From: Solitalea koreensis
GTDB taxonomy: Bacteria; Bacteroidota; Bacteroidia; Sphingobacteriales; Sphingobacteriaceae
Assembly (NCBI RefSeq): GCF_900182575.1
Contig: NZ_FXSZ01000002.1
Span: 434,001-498,000, forward strand
Direction: 5' to 3'
Length of the DNA stretch: 64,000 nt
Part shown: one piece after another, positions 17,850 to 26,486 of the stretch
Layout: each line of letters begins with the position of its first letter
How positions within the stretch are numbered: position 1 is the first letter of the stretch
Notes under the pieces: model-generated
Database searches by the model: none
What the model was told of the DNA's origin: nothing
What the model saw: the letters and a program-made list of their open reading frames with translations, nothing else
Made by a program: the position numbers and the translations under genes

Positions 17850-18223
17850 TTAGTATTGAGCAATAGCTTTTGAAAAAGTTGCGAATTCCTTTGTCATTCG
17901 CGTTCCTTTTGCCACATGCTCCCAATTCCGAAACACGGTATCACCGGTGGTTTCATTCACCCAATACGTTGTTTTATCAATAAATAAACGGCTTTACCAT
18001 GGATCGGAAAATCCCGAACCTCTATCTCATCAAAAAAACTTTGGATATCAAGCTAGTTTAAAAACTCTGCCGGCTTCTCATTCTTCTCCTGTAAGTAAAT
18101 GTGAATGGCTGCTTCGGTTTGAGAAACCTTGGTAATTGAAAAAAAATCTAAAATCCCAATCGGGTGTACCAACTGAACTAAATTGAAGTTTTCACTTTGA
18201 ATAAGTACTGTAAAGAAAAGATT
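17850..18223 (-). pseudogene. ISAon1-like transposase N-terminal-region protein, degraded
   Basis: On the minus strand the frame reads HPIGILDFFSIT, QTEAAIHIYLQEKNEKP, then an in-frame TAG at 18053, then FFDEIEVRDFPIHGKAVYL. After a frameshift it continues YWVNETTGDTVFRNW and HVAKGTRMTKEFATF before a TAA at 17850. This is the conserved layout of the short first ORF of ISAon1 elements (FxEIxVxDFPIRGRxVYLHI...RRRW). No ATG start remains. It is a dead gene. Confidence 0.75.
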
Positions 18224-18307
18224 TTATTCATCTCCCCCAACTTTTCCGATTGATCCCAAAAATCATCTTTTTATCGCAAACTCCACAACTTTTGTCCCGT
18301 TCCTAAA

Positions 18308-18330
18308 AAAGCAGCCTCTAGGGCTGCTTT
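18308..18330 (-). terminator. Rho-independent terminator after tRNA-His (copy nearer left)
   Basis: A 9-bp stem AAAGCAGCC/GGCTGCTTT with a 5-nt loop, followed on the minus strand by a T run. It lies 10 bp past the tRNA 3' end. Confidence 0.8.
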
Positions 18331-18340
18331 CAATTTTAAG

Positions 18341-18415
18341 GGTGGAATATGGGGCTCGAACCCACGACCTCCTGAACCACAATCAGGCGCTCTAACCAAC
18401 TGAGCTAAAACCACC
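18341..18415 (-). tRNA. tRNA-His (GTG)
   Basis: The reverse complement folds as a tRNA: D arm AGCTCAGTTGGTTAGAGC, anticodon stem-loop CTGATTGTGGTTCAG with anticodon GTG, and T arm GTGGGTTCGAGCCCCAT. An extra 5' G (position -1) opposite C73 is the hallmark of tRNA-His. CCA is not encoded. Acceptor positions 5-68 and 6-67 would both be U-U, which is unusual. A second identical copy lies at 18497-18571. Confidence 0.95.
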
Positions 18416-18459
18416 ATATCTCTTCCATTTGGAAATTAAACCTTGGTTTGAAACAAAAA

Positions 18460-18483
18460 CCCCTTTAAATCTAATTAAAGGGG
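18460..18483 (-). terminator. Rho-independent terminator between the two tRNA-His genes
   Basis: A 9-bp stem CCCCTTTAA/TTAAAGGGG with a 6-nt loop; on the minus strand it is followed by GTTTTTG. It lies downstream of the upstream tRNA copy, so each tRNA appears to have its own terminator. Confidence 0.75.
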
Positions 18484-18496
18484 CTAAACTTAAAAG

Positions 18497-18571
18497 GGTG
18501 GAATATGGGGCTCGAACCCACGACCTCCTGAACCACAATCAGGCGCTCTAACCAACTGAGCTAAAACCACC
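18497..18571 (-). tRNA. tRNA-His (GTG), second copy
   Basis: Identical over its 75 nt to the copy at 18341-18415, including anticodon GTG, the extra 5' G and the two U-U positions in the acceptor stem. The 81 bp between the copies, which contain a terminator, are not repeated elsewhere in the window. This suggests a local tandem duplication of the gene. Confidence 0.95.
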
Positions 18572-18646
18572 GTATCTCTACCGTTTTGGGATTGCAAAAG
18601 TAACAATCAAACACATATCCTGCAACAAAAAAATGAAAAAAAACTT

Positions 18647-18654
18647 TAATTTTG
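18647..18654 (+). promoter_or_regulatory. Bacteroidota -7 box TAATTTTG upstream of rnhA
   Basis: Matches TAnnTTTG and lies 40 bp before the rnhA ATG, giving a leader of about 33-36 nt. No clear -33 TTTG was found. Confidence 0.5.
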
Positions 18655-18694
18655 CCCTCCAAATTAGTTTTTAAGCAGGTAATCAATCAGATAC

Positions 18695-19153
18695 ATGATA
18701 GAAATTTTTACAGATGGTGCGTCAAGCGGCAATCCTGGCCCAGGCGGATATGGAGTTATCCTCCGTTCGGGCAAACATTACAAGGAATTATCTGCTGGTT
18801 TCAGGAGAACAACCAATAATCGTATGGAGTTATTAGCTGTAATCGTAGGCCTTGAAGCTATCAAGACCGAAAATCAGCAAGTAGTTGTTACCTCCGATTC
18901 AAAATATGTGGTTGATGCTGTAGAAAAAGGTTGGGTATTTGGCTGGCAAAAGAAAGGGTTTAAAGACAAAAAGAACCCTGATTTATGGGAACGCTTCCTC
19001 AAAGTATATCGAAAACATCAGGTAAAATTCAAGTGGATACGAGGTCATGCCGGTCATCTTGAAAACGAGCGTTGTGATGTACTGGCTGTTGCTGCCGGCA
19101 AGAATCATGAATTGGTCGACACCTTTTTCGAACGCGAAGAACAATTATCCTAA
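18695..19153 (+). CDS. rnhA: Ribonuclease HI
   Basis: The 152-residue protein has the complete RNase HI active site: Asp in IFTDGASSGNPGPGG, Glu in NNRMELLAVIVGLEAI, Asp in VTSDSKYVVDAV, and His in IRGHAGHLENERCDVLA followed by the last Asp. It degrades the RNA strand of RNA-DNA hybrids such as R-loops and primer remnants. Length is standard. Its stop codon is 2 bp before the TTG start of the MATE gene, so the two are probably co-transcribed and translationally coupled. Confidence 0.96.
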   Translation: MIEIFTDGASSGNPGPGGYGVILRSGKHYKELSAGFRRTTNNRMELLAVIVGLEAIKTENQQVVVTSDSKYVVDAVEKGWVFGWQKKGFKDKKNPDLWERFLKVYRKHQVKFKWIRGHAGHLENERCDVLAVAAGKNHELVDTFFEREEQLS

Positions 19154-19155
19154 TC

Positions 19156-20493
19156 TTGACAACGATTACACTTCCAACCAAAATATCATTCAAAGAAATC
19201 AACCGTTTAGCTATTCCTGCTCTTCTAGCAGGTGTGATTGAACCGGTTATTTCTCTAACCGACCTTGCTATCGTTGGCAAAATCAAGTTTGATACGATTG
19301 AAATATTGGCTGCAGTAGGTATTGCCAGCTCGCTTATTGCAGCCATGACCTGGATTCTAGCTCAAACATCATCGGCCATTTCTGCTATAGTTTCACAATA
19401 CTATGGCGCAAAGAAACTCGACAAAGTTGAAAGTTTAGTCGCGCAAACTATTACCTTCAGCTTAATGATGAGCATCATTATCACATTACTAAGTCGCTAT
19501 TATTCAGTAGAACTATTTAAGCTCTATAATGCCAACGGCAAAATACTACAATACGCTGTCGATTATTTTAATATACGGGTTTGGGGATTCCCGCTTACAC
19601 TTATCACTTTTACACTCTACGGAGTTTTCAGAGGCATGCAAAACACGGTTTGGTCAATGTACATTGGACTTACTGGTGGTTTAATTCATATTGCGCTTGA
19701 CTTGATATTGGTTTTTGGAGTACAGGGTGTGATTGACCCGATGTATATTAAGGGTGCGGCGTATGCGAGTTTAACAACTCAAATTATGATGTTGGCAGTG
19801 GCTTTTTATTTCCTGTACACCAAAACACCTTTCCGCCTGAAGCTTTCTGATAAATTTCACCCCGAACTTTCGCGCTTAATCAATTTAAGCATTAACCTCT
19901 TTTTACGAACCGCAGCCCTCAACTTTGCTTTTTATATTGCTAATCGTTATGCAACCGGTTACGGGAAAGAACAAATAGCAGCCCATTCCATCATGGTGAA
20001 TATATTTCTGTTTACAGCTTTTATTATCGATGGCTATGGTAATGCGGGGAACGCCTTATCAGGGAAATTACTAGGCTCTCGCGACTTTAAAACACTTTGG
20101 CTATTAGGGCTGGACTTAGGCAAAATATGCTGTATAGTAGCTATAATTATAAGTGCATTAGGAGCTGTTTTATATATTCCAATAGGAAAATTATTTATAA
20201 GCGAACCTCAAACCCTGAATGTCTTTTTCAGAACCTTTTGGATGCTACTCATCATGATGCCTATTAATGCTGTTGCATTCATATTTGATGGGATTTATAA
20301 GGGCTTGGGTGAAGCTACTTTTCTTCGCAATCTTTTACTTTCGGCTACATTTTTAGGATTTATACCCACTCTTTGGATTGGTGATCATTTTCATTTTCAA
20401 CTTTATGGTATATGGATCGCCTTTATTGTATTTATGTTGGTAAGAGCATTAGGCTCTATATGGAAATTCAGAACTAAGTATTTGACCGAATAA
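19156..20493 (+). CDS. MATE family multidrug/cation antiporter
   Basis: The protein is 445 residues with about 12 hydrophobic segments in two halves, typical of MatE transporters (PF01554), which export drugs or cations using a Na+ or H+ gradient across the inner membrane. Signatures include NRLAIPALLAGVIEPVISLTD in helix 1, YYGAKKLDKVESL, and GYGNAGNALSGKLLGSRD in the second half. No ATG precedes this region in frame, so the TTG at 19156, 2 bp after rnhA, is the likely start. The substrate is unknown. Confidence 0.93.
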   Translation: MTTITLPTKISFKEINRLAIPALLAGVIEPVISLTDLAIVGKIKFDTIEILAAVGIASSLIAAMTWILAQTSSAISAIVSQYYGAKKLDKVESLVAQTITFSLMMSIIITLLSRYYSVELFKLYNANGKILQYAVDYFNIRVWGFPLTLITFTLYGVFRGMQNTVWSMYIGLTGGLIHIALDLILVFGVQGVIDPMYIKGAAYASLTTQIMMLAVAFYFLYTKTPFRLKLSDKFHPELSRLINLSINLFLRTAALNFAFYIANRYATGYGKEQIAAHSIMVNIFLFTAFIIDGYGNAGNALSGKLLGSRDFKTLWLLGLDLGKICCIVAIIISALGAVLYIPIGKLFISEPQTLNVFFRTFWMLLIMMPINAVAFIFDGIYKGLGEATFLRNLLLSATFLGFIPTLWIGDHFHFQLYGIWIAFIVFMLVRALGSIWKFRTKYLTE

Positions 20494-20583
20494 CAATCAC
20501 CTCTTTTCTTTTAGGCCAATTAATTCTTTATTTATTTTTTAGACCTATCTAAATTTTAATTTTAGTAAATGAAAATATTGATT

Positions 20584-20591
20584 TAAATTTG
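20584..20591 (+). promoter_or_regulatory. Bacteroidota -7 box TAAATTTG upstream of the TonB receptor
   Basis: A perfect TAnnTTTG match 21 bp before the ATG at 20613. An upstream TTG codon that would lengthen the reading frame lies within the box, which supports the ATG as the true start. Confidence 0.55.
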
Positions 20592-20612
20592 TTTAAATAC
20601 TTATATCAATCC

Positions 20613-22838
20613 ATGAAAAACATTCTACTTCTGCTAATCTGTATATTTCCTTTGAAGGGTTTTACTCAAACAGGTCAACTAAAGGGGCAAATCCATACTG
20701 ATGGCCTCCCTCTTGGTTATGTTCATATTAAATTATCAGGAACTAGCATTGAGACTCTAGCGGATGAAGGAGGCCTATTTAGTCTGAAAAATATAAAAGT
20801 CGGTAAATACAAAATCGTACTTAGCAGACTGGGTTATACTACCGTTCAAAAAACGGTCGAAATAAAAAATGAAGAAACGGTTACTCTTAACATTACCATG
20901 GAACTTCAGAGCAACGCACTAGAGGAAGTGGTAGTAAGTGGCACCATGAAAGAAATCTCGAAACTAAGTTCACCCATACCGGTGGAAGTTTATACCCCTC
21001 AACTCTTTAAAAAAAATCCTTCACCTAATATTTTTGAATCATTGGGTATGGTTAACGGCGTACAACCGCAGCTAAATTGTAATGTATGCAATACGGGCGA
21101 TATTCACATCAATGGTATGGAAGGCCCCTATACCATGATCCTTATTGATGGTATGCCCATAGTGAGTAGCCTTGCAACTGTTTATGGTTTAGCTGGTATA
21201 CCTAACAGTATGGTTAAGCGTATAGAAATAGTAAAGGGTCCTGCTTCCACGCTGTATGGTTCAGAAGCTGTAGGCGGCTTGGTTAATATCATCACCAAAG
21301 ACCCAGCCACCTCTCCTACTTTAAATGCCGATGTTTCCACAACTTCTTATAGCGAATACAACGCTGATATTGCGGGTCGTTTTAATTTAAAAGGAACAAA
21401 CTCATTGGTTGGCATAAATATTTACAATTATGGAACTAAACACGATATCAACCATGATAATTTTACAGATGTAACTCAGCAACAACGCGCTTCTGTTTTT
21501 AATAAATGGAACTTTACAAGAAAATCGAATCTTTCTGCCGGATTAGCCCTCCGTTATGTTTATGAAAATCGTTGGGGTGGGGAATTACAGTGGCAACCAA
21601 AATTTCGTGGCACAGATAGTATTTACGGGGAATCCATTAAAACCAATCGCTTTGAAATAATTGGGAATTATGGAATAAAATTAGGCCAGGAGAAACTGCT
21701 GGCTGAGTACTCATACAATTTCCATCATCAGGATTCATATTATGGTACAACCAAGTTTTTAGCTGAACAGCAAATAGCATTTGCACAAATTAGATGGAAT
21801 AAAACCTTCGGCAAACATGATTTATTAGCAGGAATACCTCTTCGTTATACTTTTTACGATGATAACACTGCAGGTACTGCTCAAAAAGGTATGAACAATC
21901 CTATGAAAAATTTTCTTCCAGGAATATTTGTGCAGAATGAATACAGACCAACCGAAAAACTTACCGTTTTAACCGGACTTCGGTACGATTACCATCATGA
22001 CCATGGAAGTATTTTTACACCTCGCTTAAGCTTTAAATTCTCACCAAATCGAACCAATACCTTTCGCTTGAGTGGCGGAAACGGTTATCGAGTAGTCAAT
22101 CTATTTACAGAGGATCATGCGGCATTAACCGGAGCCCGAACAGTGATTATTAAAAACGAACTAAAACCTGAACAATCATGGAATGCAAACCTTAATTACT
22201 CAAGTTCAATCCAACACAAATCAGGTTTTATTAATCTTGACGCCAGTGTATTCTACACTTATTTCACCAACAAAATAATTGGAGACTTTAGTACTGATCC
22301 ACAAAGCATAGTTTATGATAATTTATCAGGACATGCTATTTCAAAAGGAATTACCCTCAATACTGATTTTAGCTTCAATAGCTTAAAAATAATGGCTGGA
22401 GTAACAATCATGGACGTTTACCAGGTTGACAGTTCAAAAGTTACCTCTCAGCAATTTGCCCCAAAATTCTCCGGAACGTATTCTGTGAGTTATTCGCTTA
22501 ATAAAATTGGCTTAAGCATTGATTACACAGGACGACTAAACGGATCAATGTATTTGCCGGTCCAAAAACCGTATGATATAAGATCAGAAAAATCGCCTAC
22601 TTACACCATTATGAATCTTCAGGTCACCAAAAAATTCTCAAATGGTTTAGAGGTGTATACCGGGGTAAAAAATTTATTGAACTTCATTCCTAAAAATCCA
22701 ATTCTGCGGCCGGAAGATCCATTTGGTAATCGACCATATGTACCCAATCCAAACAATGAAGTATTTGATCCTTCTTACAGCTATTCGCAAATGCAGGGAA
22801 TTAAAGGATTTCTTGGTATTCGCTATAACATCAAATAA
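20613..22838 (+). CDS. TonB-dependent outer-membrane receptor with carboxypeptidase-regulatory-like domain
   Basis: Starting at the ATG at 20613 (MKNILLLLICIFPLKGFTQ) gives a signal peptide and 741 residues. The order is a CarboxypepD_reg-like domain (QLKGQIHTDGLPLGYVHIKL), a plug (IHINGMEGPYTMILIDGMPI, RIEIVKGPASTLYGSEAVGG) and a beta barrel ending GIRYNIK. It lacks SusC features and has no SusD, so it is a siderophore, cobalamin or metal-type receptor. A CNVC pair sits at the start of the plug (LNCNVCNTGD), a feature I associate with a subgroup near metal-handling genes; that is recollection. The substrate is unknown. Confidence 0.92.
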   Translation: MKNILLLLICIFPLKGFTQTGQLKGQIHTDGLPLGYVHIKLSGTSIETLADEGGLFSLKNIKVGKYKIVLSRLGYTTVQKTVEIKNEETVTLNITMELQSNALEEVVVSGTMKEISKLSSPIPVEVYTPQLFKKNPSPNIFESLGMVNGVQPQLNCNVCNTGDIHINGMEGPYTMILIDGMPIVSSLATVYGLAGIPNSMVKRIEIVKGPASTLYGSEAVGGLVNIITKDPATSPTLNADVSTTSYSEYNADIAGRFNLKGTNSLVGINIYNYGTKHDINHDNFTDVTQQQRASVFNKWNFTRKSNLSAGLALRYVYENRWGGELQWQPKFRGTDSIYGESIKTNRFEIIGNYGIKLGQEKLLAEYSYNFHHQDSYYGTTKFLAEQQIAFAQIRWNKTFGKHDLLAGIPLRYTFYDDNTAGTAQKGMNNPMKNFLPGIFVQNEYRPTEKLTVLTGLRYDYHHDHGSIFTPRLSFKFSPNRTNTFRLSGGNGYRVVNLFTEDHAALTGARTVIIKNELKPEQSWNANLNYSSSIQHKSGFINLDASVFYTYFTNKIIGDFSTDPQSIVYDNLSGHAISKGITLNTDFSFNSLKIMAGVTIMDVYQVDSSKVTSQQFAPKFSGTYSVSYSLNKIGLSIDYTGRLNGSMYLPVQKPYDIRSEKSPTYTIMNLQVTKKFSNGLEVYTGVKNLLNFIPKNPILRPEDPFGNRPYVPNPNNEVFDPSYSYSQMQGIKGFLGIRYNIK

Positions 22839-22910
22839 ACATATTATTTTTCAACCTCTGCTAAATGTTAAAACTTAAAAGTTTATTTTTAACGGCACTA
22901 AAAAAATAAC

Positions 22911-23747
22911 ATGTTAACATTCATTAATTGGGACGTGCATAGAGAAATTTTCGCATTAGGTCCTATTGTTTTACGTTGGTACGGTTTGCTTTTCGCTTCA
23001 GGTTTTGCGGTAGGGTACTATATTATGCAGGGAATTTTTCGTAAAGAAGGAATTAAGGAAGAAGTCTTAGATAAATTAACATTGTACATGGTCATAGCCA
23101 CTGTTCTTGGAGCTCGTTTAGGACATTGCTTTTTTTATGAACCGGGTTATTATCTGAGTCATCCTTTAAAGATTTTAAAGATCTGGGAAGGTGGATTAGC
23201 AAGTCATGGAGCAGCAATCGGGATTTTCATTGGACTTTACTTATTCTCTAAAAAAGTAAGCAAGCTCCCCTATTTATGGATTTTGGATCGTATAGCTATT
23301 GTGGTAGCATTAGCTGGTGCATTTATCCGCACAGGCAACCTGTTTAACTCGGAAATTTATGGCAAACCAACTAATTTACCTTGGGGCTTTACCTTTCCAA
23401 ATGCGATGGAAGGCCCAATTTTAACCCCCGTACACCCAACGCAGATTTATGAGGCCTTGTTCTGTATTTCGCTGTTTGCTTTCTTATATCAATATTACAA
23501 GCGCAATGCAACCCATTTAAAGGACGGAATTATCTTTTCCTATTTCCTTGTATTTCTATTTGGCTTCCGCTTTTTGGTAGAGTTTTTAAAAGCAGAGCAA
23601 GTTGATTTTGAAAGAGGGATGGCATTAAACATGGGTCAATGGTTAAGCATACCGCTTATTATCGCTGGTTGCATTATCTACTTTAAACAGAGAAAAACAA
23701 CACCTCACAATTATATCGTTGCTAAAAAGGCAACCTCACATTCATAA
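22911..23747 (+). CDS. lgt: Phosphatidylglycerol-prolipoprotein diacylglyceryl transferase
   Basis: Lgt transfers diacylglycerol from phosphatidylglycerol to the lipobox cysteine of prolipoproteins, the first step in lipoprotein maturation, which the SusD proteins here also need. The 278-residue protein has about seven membrane segments and the family motifs WYGLLFASGFAVGYY, GARLGHCFFYEPGYY, WEGGLASHGAAIGI, FIRTGNLFNSEIYG, HPTQIYE and FGFRFLVEFLK. Length is normal. It ends just before a strong bidirectional terminator shared with fbp. Confidence 0.96.
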   Translation: MLTFINWDVHREIFALGPIVLRWYGLLFASGFAVGYYIMQGIFRKEGIKEEVLDKLTLYMVIATVLGARLGHCFFYEPGYYLSHPLKILKIWEGGLASHGAAIGIFIGLYLFSKKVSKLPYLWILDRIAIVVALAGAFIRTGNLFNSEIYGKPTNLPWGFTFPNAMEGPILTPVHPTQIYEALFCISLFAFLYQYYKRNATHLKDGIIFSYFLVFLFGFRFLVEFLKAEQVDFERGMALNMGQWLSIPLIIAGCIIYFKQRKTTPHNYIVAKKATSHS

Positions 23748-23763
23748 AAAAAGGCCAATAAAT

Positions 23764-23802
23764 AAAAAGATCCGAATAGCATTTAGCTATCCGGATCTTT
23801 TT
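23764..23802. terminator. Bidirectional terminator between lgt and fbp
   Basis: A long stem (AAAAAGATCCGAATAGC against GCTATCCGGATCTTTTT, one mismatch, 5-nt loop) with A and T runs on both sides. It suits both lgt on plus and fbp on minus. Confidence 0.85.
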
Positions 23803-23830
23803 ATTTATACCCATTAAATCATTAACTCTT

Positions 23831-24871
23831 TTAAACTTCAGCCAGCTGCAATACTTCTTCCAATTCAGGAGAATATTGACGCATAAATTCTTCTGCTTTT
23901 TCTACCATATCAGTAGAACCAATAAAGATTGGGGTACGCTGATGAATCTCTTTCACATTTACATCCAAGATGCGTTTAAATCCATTCGTAGCTCTTCCTC
24001 CAGCTTGTTCAACTATAAAAGCCAATGGATTACATTCATAAACTAACCGCAGTTTTCCTTTTGGCGAACTTGCTGTTGTTGGATAAATAAAAATCCCACC
24101 CTTAATCATATTACGGTGAATATCAGCCACCATTGAACCGATGTAACGTGAAGTGTATGGACGACTTGTTTCATCGTCTTCTACTTGGCAATACTTTAAA
24201 TATTTCTTTACTCCTTCAGGAAAATGAACATAGTTACCCTCGTTCAATGAATAAATTTTACCTGAACTTGGGAATTTCATATTGGGATGCGAGAAACAAA
24301 ATTCGCCAATGGAAGGATCAAGTGTAAAACCATTTACCCCATGGCCTGTAGTGTACACCAACATTGTTGACGAACCATAAATAATATACCCTGCGGCAAC
24401 TTGCTCTGTACCTTTTTGCAAAACATCTTCCATAGTACACATGCCCTTTTCTGTTTTACGACGATAAATGGAAAAAATGGTTCCTATTGGTACGTTTACA
24501 TCAATATTTGAAGAACCGTCCAATGGATCCATTGCAACAATATACTTTGCATTCTTTGAAACAGCTGAATTCACATGAATTACGTCTTCATTTTCTTCAG
24601 AAGCGATCATGCTACATTCACCTCCGCTTTTTAGAGCAGAGATAAATTGCTCATTAGCATAGATGTCAAGCTTTTTAACGTGCTCACCTTGTACGTTCAT
24701 CGTACCGGCTTCACCTAAAATGTCAACAAGCCCTGCTTTATTTACTTCTCGGTTTACAATTTTGGCAGCAATTCCGATATCCCGTAACAGTCGTGACAAC
24801 TCCCCTTTGGCATAAGGGAACTCTGACTGACGTTCAATAATGAACTGCCCCAAGGTTACAACTTTTGTCAT
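23831..24871 (-). CDS. fbp: Fructose-1,6-bisphosphatase class I
   Basis: This 346-residue enzyme hydrolyses fructose-1,6-bisphosphate to fructose-6-phosphate in gluconeogenesis. Class I metal-site and substrate motifs are present: IASEENEDVI, VAMDPLDGSSNIDVNVPIGT, SRYIGSMVADIHRNMIKGGI, GKLRLVYECNPLAFIVEQAGG and TPIFIGSTDMVE. Length is slightly above the E. coli enzyme (332 aa), within family range. It converges with lgt on a shared terminator. A TAAATTCG -7-like box lies 27 bp upstream of the ATG. Confidence 0.97.
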   Translation of the reverse strand: MTKVVTLGQFIIERQSEFPYAKGELSRLLRDIGIAAKIVNREVNKAGLVDILGEAGTMNVQGEHVKKLDIYANEQFISALKSGGECSMIASEENEDVIHVNSAVSKNAKYIVAMDPLDGSSNIDVNVPIGTIFSIYRRKTEKGMCTMEDVLQKGTEQVAAGYIIYGSSTMLVYTTGHGVNGFTLDPSIGEFCFSHPNMKFPSSGKIYSLNEGNYVHFPEGVKKYLKYCQVEDDETSRPYTSRYIGSMVADIHRNMIKGGIFIYPTTASSPKGKLRLVYECNPLAFIVEQAGGRATNGFKRILDVNVKEIHQRTPIFIGSTDMVEKAEEFMRQYSPELEEVLQLAEV

Positions 24872-24897
24872 AAATGGTAATTTATTGATTGGTGAGA

Positions 24898-24905
24898 CGA
24901 ATTTA
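24898..24905 (-). promoter_or_regulatory. Possible -7 box TAAATTCG upstream of fbp
   Basis: Reads TAAATTCG on the minus strand, one base from TAnnTTTG. The same variant occurs before the metallo-hydrolase gene at 39503-39510. Confidence 0.35.
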
Positions 24906-24943
24906 CGGCAATTTTTATGCTTGAAGAAATAAGAGAATCATGC

Positions 24944-24967
24944 TGAAATAACCTTGGTGTTATTTCA
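24944..24967. terminator. Hairpin TGAAATAAC/GTTATTTCA between fbp and the phosphodiesterase gene
   Basis: A 9-bp perfect stem with a 6-nt loop in the 228-bp gap, low in GC and without a strong T tract, so its terminator role is uncertain. Confidence 0.35.
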
Positions 24968-25099
24968 ACACATATAATCCTCTGGAATTGTTAAGGGATT
25001 GTTATAGTATAGCCATATACTTTTCAATACGAAACAAGAAATACGGCTATATCTGTAAAATTGATAATTACTAAATAAGAAGATTATTTTTTATAAAAT

Positions 25100-25594
25100 T
25101 CACCACCTTTTCATTTCAATAACCTCTAAATCGTGTATCCGCTTACCAGTAATTGAAAATCGTAATAATGTCCTCACTTGATGAAATCCTTCTTTCCCGG
25201 CCGCCCCAGGATTCATGTGCAATAGCTTTAATTCCTGGTCATAAATAACCTTAAGAATGTGCGAATGTCCACAAATAAATAAGTCAGTTGAGGTGGCTTG
25301 CAACTCCTTTTTAATACCCGGTTTATAGCGTTTCGGGTAACCACCTATGTGAGTAATCATCACATTTACCTCTTCACATTTAAATCGCATCATTTCAGGA
25401 TAAAGCACTCTTATTTCATGACCATCAATATTTCCATAGACCCCGCGCAAAGGTTTAAATGCTGAAAGCTTTTCATGAACCTCAACAGAACCCCAATCAC
25501 CAGCATGCCATATCTCATCACAGTCTTTGAAATGCTCGAAAACCTGTTCATCTAAAAAACTATGCGTGTCAGAAATGAGTCCGATTCTTTTCAT
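25100..25594 (-). CDS. YfcE/MJ0936 family metallophosphoesterase
   Basis: The start is set at 25594 (MKRIGLISDTHSFLDEQ) because the family begins with this metal-binding strand; the 29 upstream codons overlap a repeat-like sequence and look non-coding. The 164-residue product has the metallophosphatase motifs GLISDTHS, WHAGDWGS, GVYGNIDG, MITHIGG, and FICGHSHILK. Such enzymes hydrolyse phosphodiesters in the cytoplasm; the physiological substrate is unknown. It follows trmN on the same strand after a 98-bp gap. Confidence 0.92.
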   Translation of the reverse strand: MKRIGLISDTHSFLDEQVFEHFKDCDEIWHAGDWGSVEVHEKLSAFKPLRGVYGNIDGHEIRVLYPEMMRFKCEEVNVMITHIGGYPKRYKPGIKKELQATSTDLFICGHSHILKVIYDQELKLLHMNPGAAGKEGFHQVRTLLRFSITGKRIHDLEVIEMKRW

Positions 25595-25654
25595 AATTGG
25601 TATGTATATCGTGATTTGAGTAGTAAGCATTCGTTTTGTCGGGCCAACCACTTG

Positions 25655-25680
25655 GAGATCCCTCGTGCCACGGGATGACA
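25655..25680. repeat. REP-like sequence in the gap before the phosphodiesterase gene
   Basis: The minus strand reads GTCATCCCGTGGCACGAGGG, a small hairpin of a kind commonly dispersed in Bacteroidota intergenic regions. Only one copy of this form is seen in the window; 6157-6171 starts similarly (GTCATTCTGA). Confidence 0.4.
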
Positions 25681-25692
25681 ACTTAAAGAAAA

Positions 25693-26400
25693 CTAAAAAA
25701 TAGTTAAAAAATCCTTTACGGTACTCCTATATTGAGCGGAGTGTTTTCCTGGTGAATCGTATATAACAAACTTATTTTCAGCAACCGTTTTACAATTCTT
25801 ACCAAATGCAACAATTTTTCTTTTTGCTTCAGCATGATCGAAAGAATGCACATTGAAAATAATTTCAGGAAAAAGGCCAACATGTAATGCTTCTTTAGCA
25901 AACTGATCCGATTCTATTAAAGGTAAAATCAACCAGAATTTTCCATCGCTTTCAAGCAGATCATTTACTTTGACAGCTAATTTGGCAAAGAATTGTTCAT
26001 CTATGTGCCGTGCTGCCTCTTTTTTCTTGCCGTTAGATTTTAACGAATTGATAAAGTACGGAGGATTGGAAACTATAAGATCGTATTTTTTTTTAGGACG
26101 AAAATCGAAAATAGATGTATGAAAAATCTTTAATCGATCACTCCAAACGGAGATCACGAAATTACTTCTAGCCTGCTCATAAGCATCCGATTCAATTTCA
26201 ACTGCATCAATCAACGCATTAGGTGAACGTTGCGCTAGAATCAATGCTATTAAACCGGTTCCTGAACCAATATCAAGAATATTCTTTGAGTTTATGCTAT
26301 TAGTCAAAGTTCCCAATAAAAGTCCATCGGTACCAACTTTCATAGCACATTTATCATGATACACCTTAAACTGCTTGAATTGGAAATAATCTTTTGACAT
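25693..26400 (-). CDS. trmN: tRNA1(Val) (adenine-37-N6)-methyltransferase family protein
   Basis: A 235-residue SAM-dependent methyltransferase of the TrmN6/YfiC type. The SAM loop is ILDIGSGTGLIALILAQRSP (about residue 40-59), an acidic residue follows in DAVEIESDAYEQA, and the adenine-N6 catalytic motif NPPY is in DLIVSNPPYFINS. The N-terminal FKQFKVYHDKCAMKVGTDGLLLG is typical of the family, which methylates N6 of A37 in valine tRNA. Family match is strong; exact tRNA target is inferred from homology. Confidence 0.9.
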   Translation of the reverse strand: MSKDYFQFKQFKVYHDKCAMKVGTDGLLLGTLTNSINSKNILDIGSGTGLIALILAQRSPNALIDAVEIESDAYEQARSNFVISVWSDRLKIFHTSIFDFRPKKKYDLIVSNPPYFINSLKSNGKKKEAARHIDEQFFAKLAVKVNDLLESDGKFWLILPLIESDQFAKEALHVGLFPEIIFNVHSFDHAEAKRKIVAFGKNCKTVAENKFVIYDSPGKHSAQYRSTVKDFLTIF

Positions 26401-26486
26401 ATTTTTTAGCTATGCGTATTTAGATCTGATAAAATCAAAAATGAAATAATTACAGTCTTGATTCTTGGATCCTGATACAGAAAACA

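Larger units (their letters stand above)
17685..18223 (-). mobile_element. Decayed ISAon1-like insertion sequence remnant
   Basis: Reverse-strand translation shows fragments of both transposase reading frames of an ISAon1-family element in the expected order, interrupted by a stop and frameshifts and cut off at the start of the DDE domain. I could not find terminal inverted repeats. The family name rests on recognition of the conserved phrases and would be confirmed by a protein search. Confidence 0.7.

Noticed and set aside
17947..18135. A 62-codon plus-strand open frame in the gene-poor region
   Set aside because: It is antisense to the transposase remnant, which explains the sequence better; its own translation looks like no protein.
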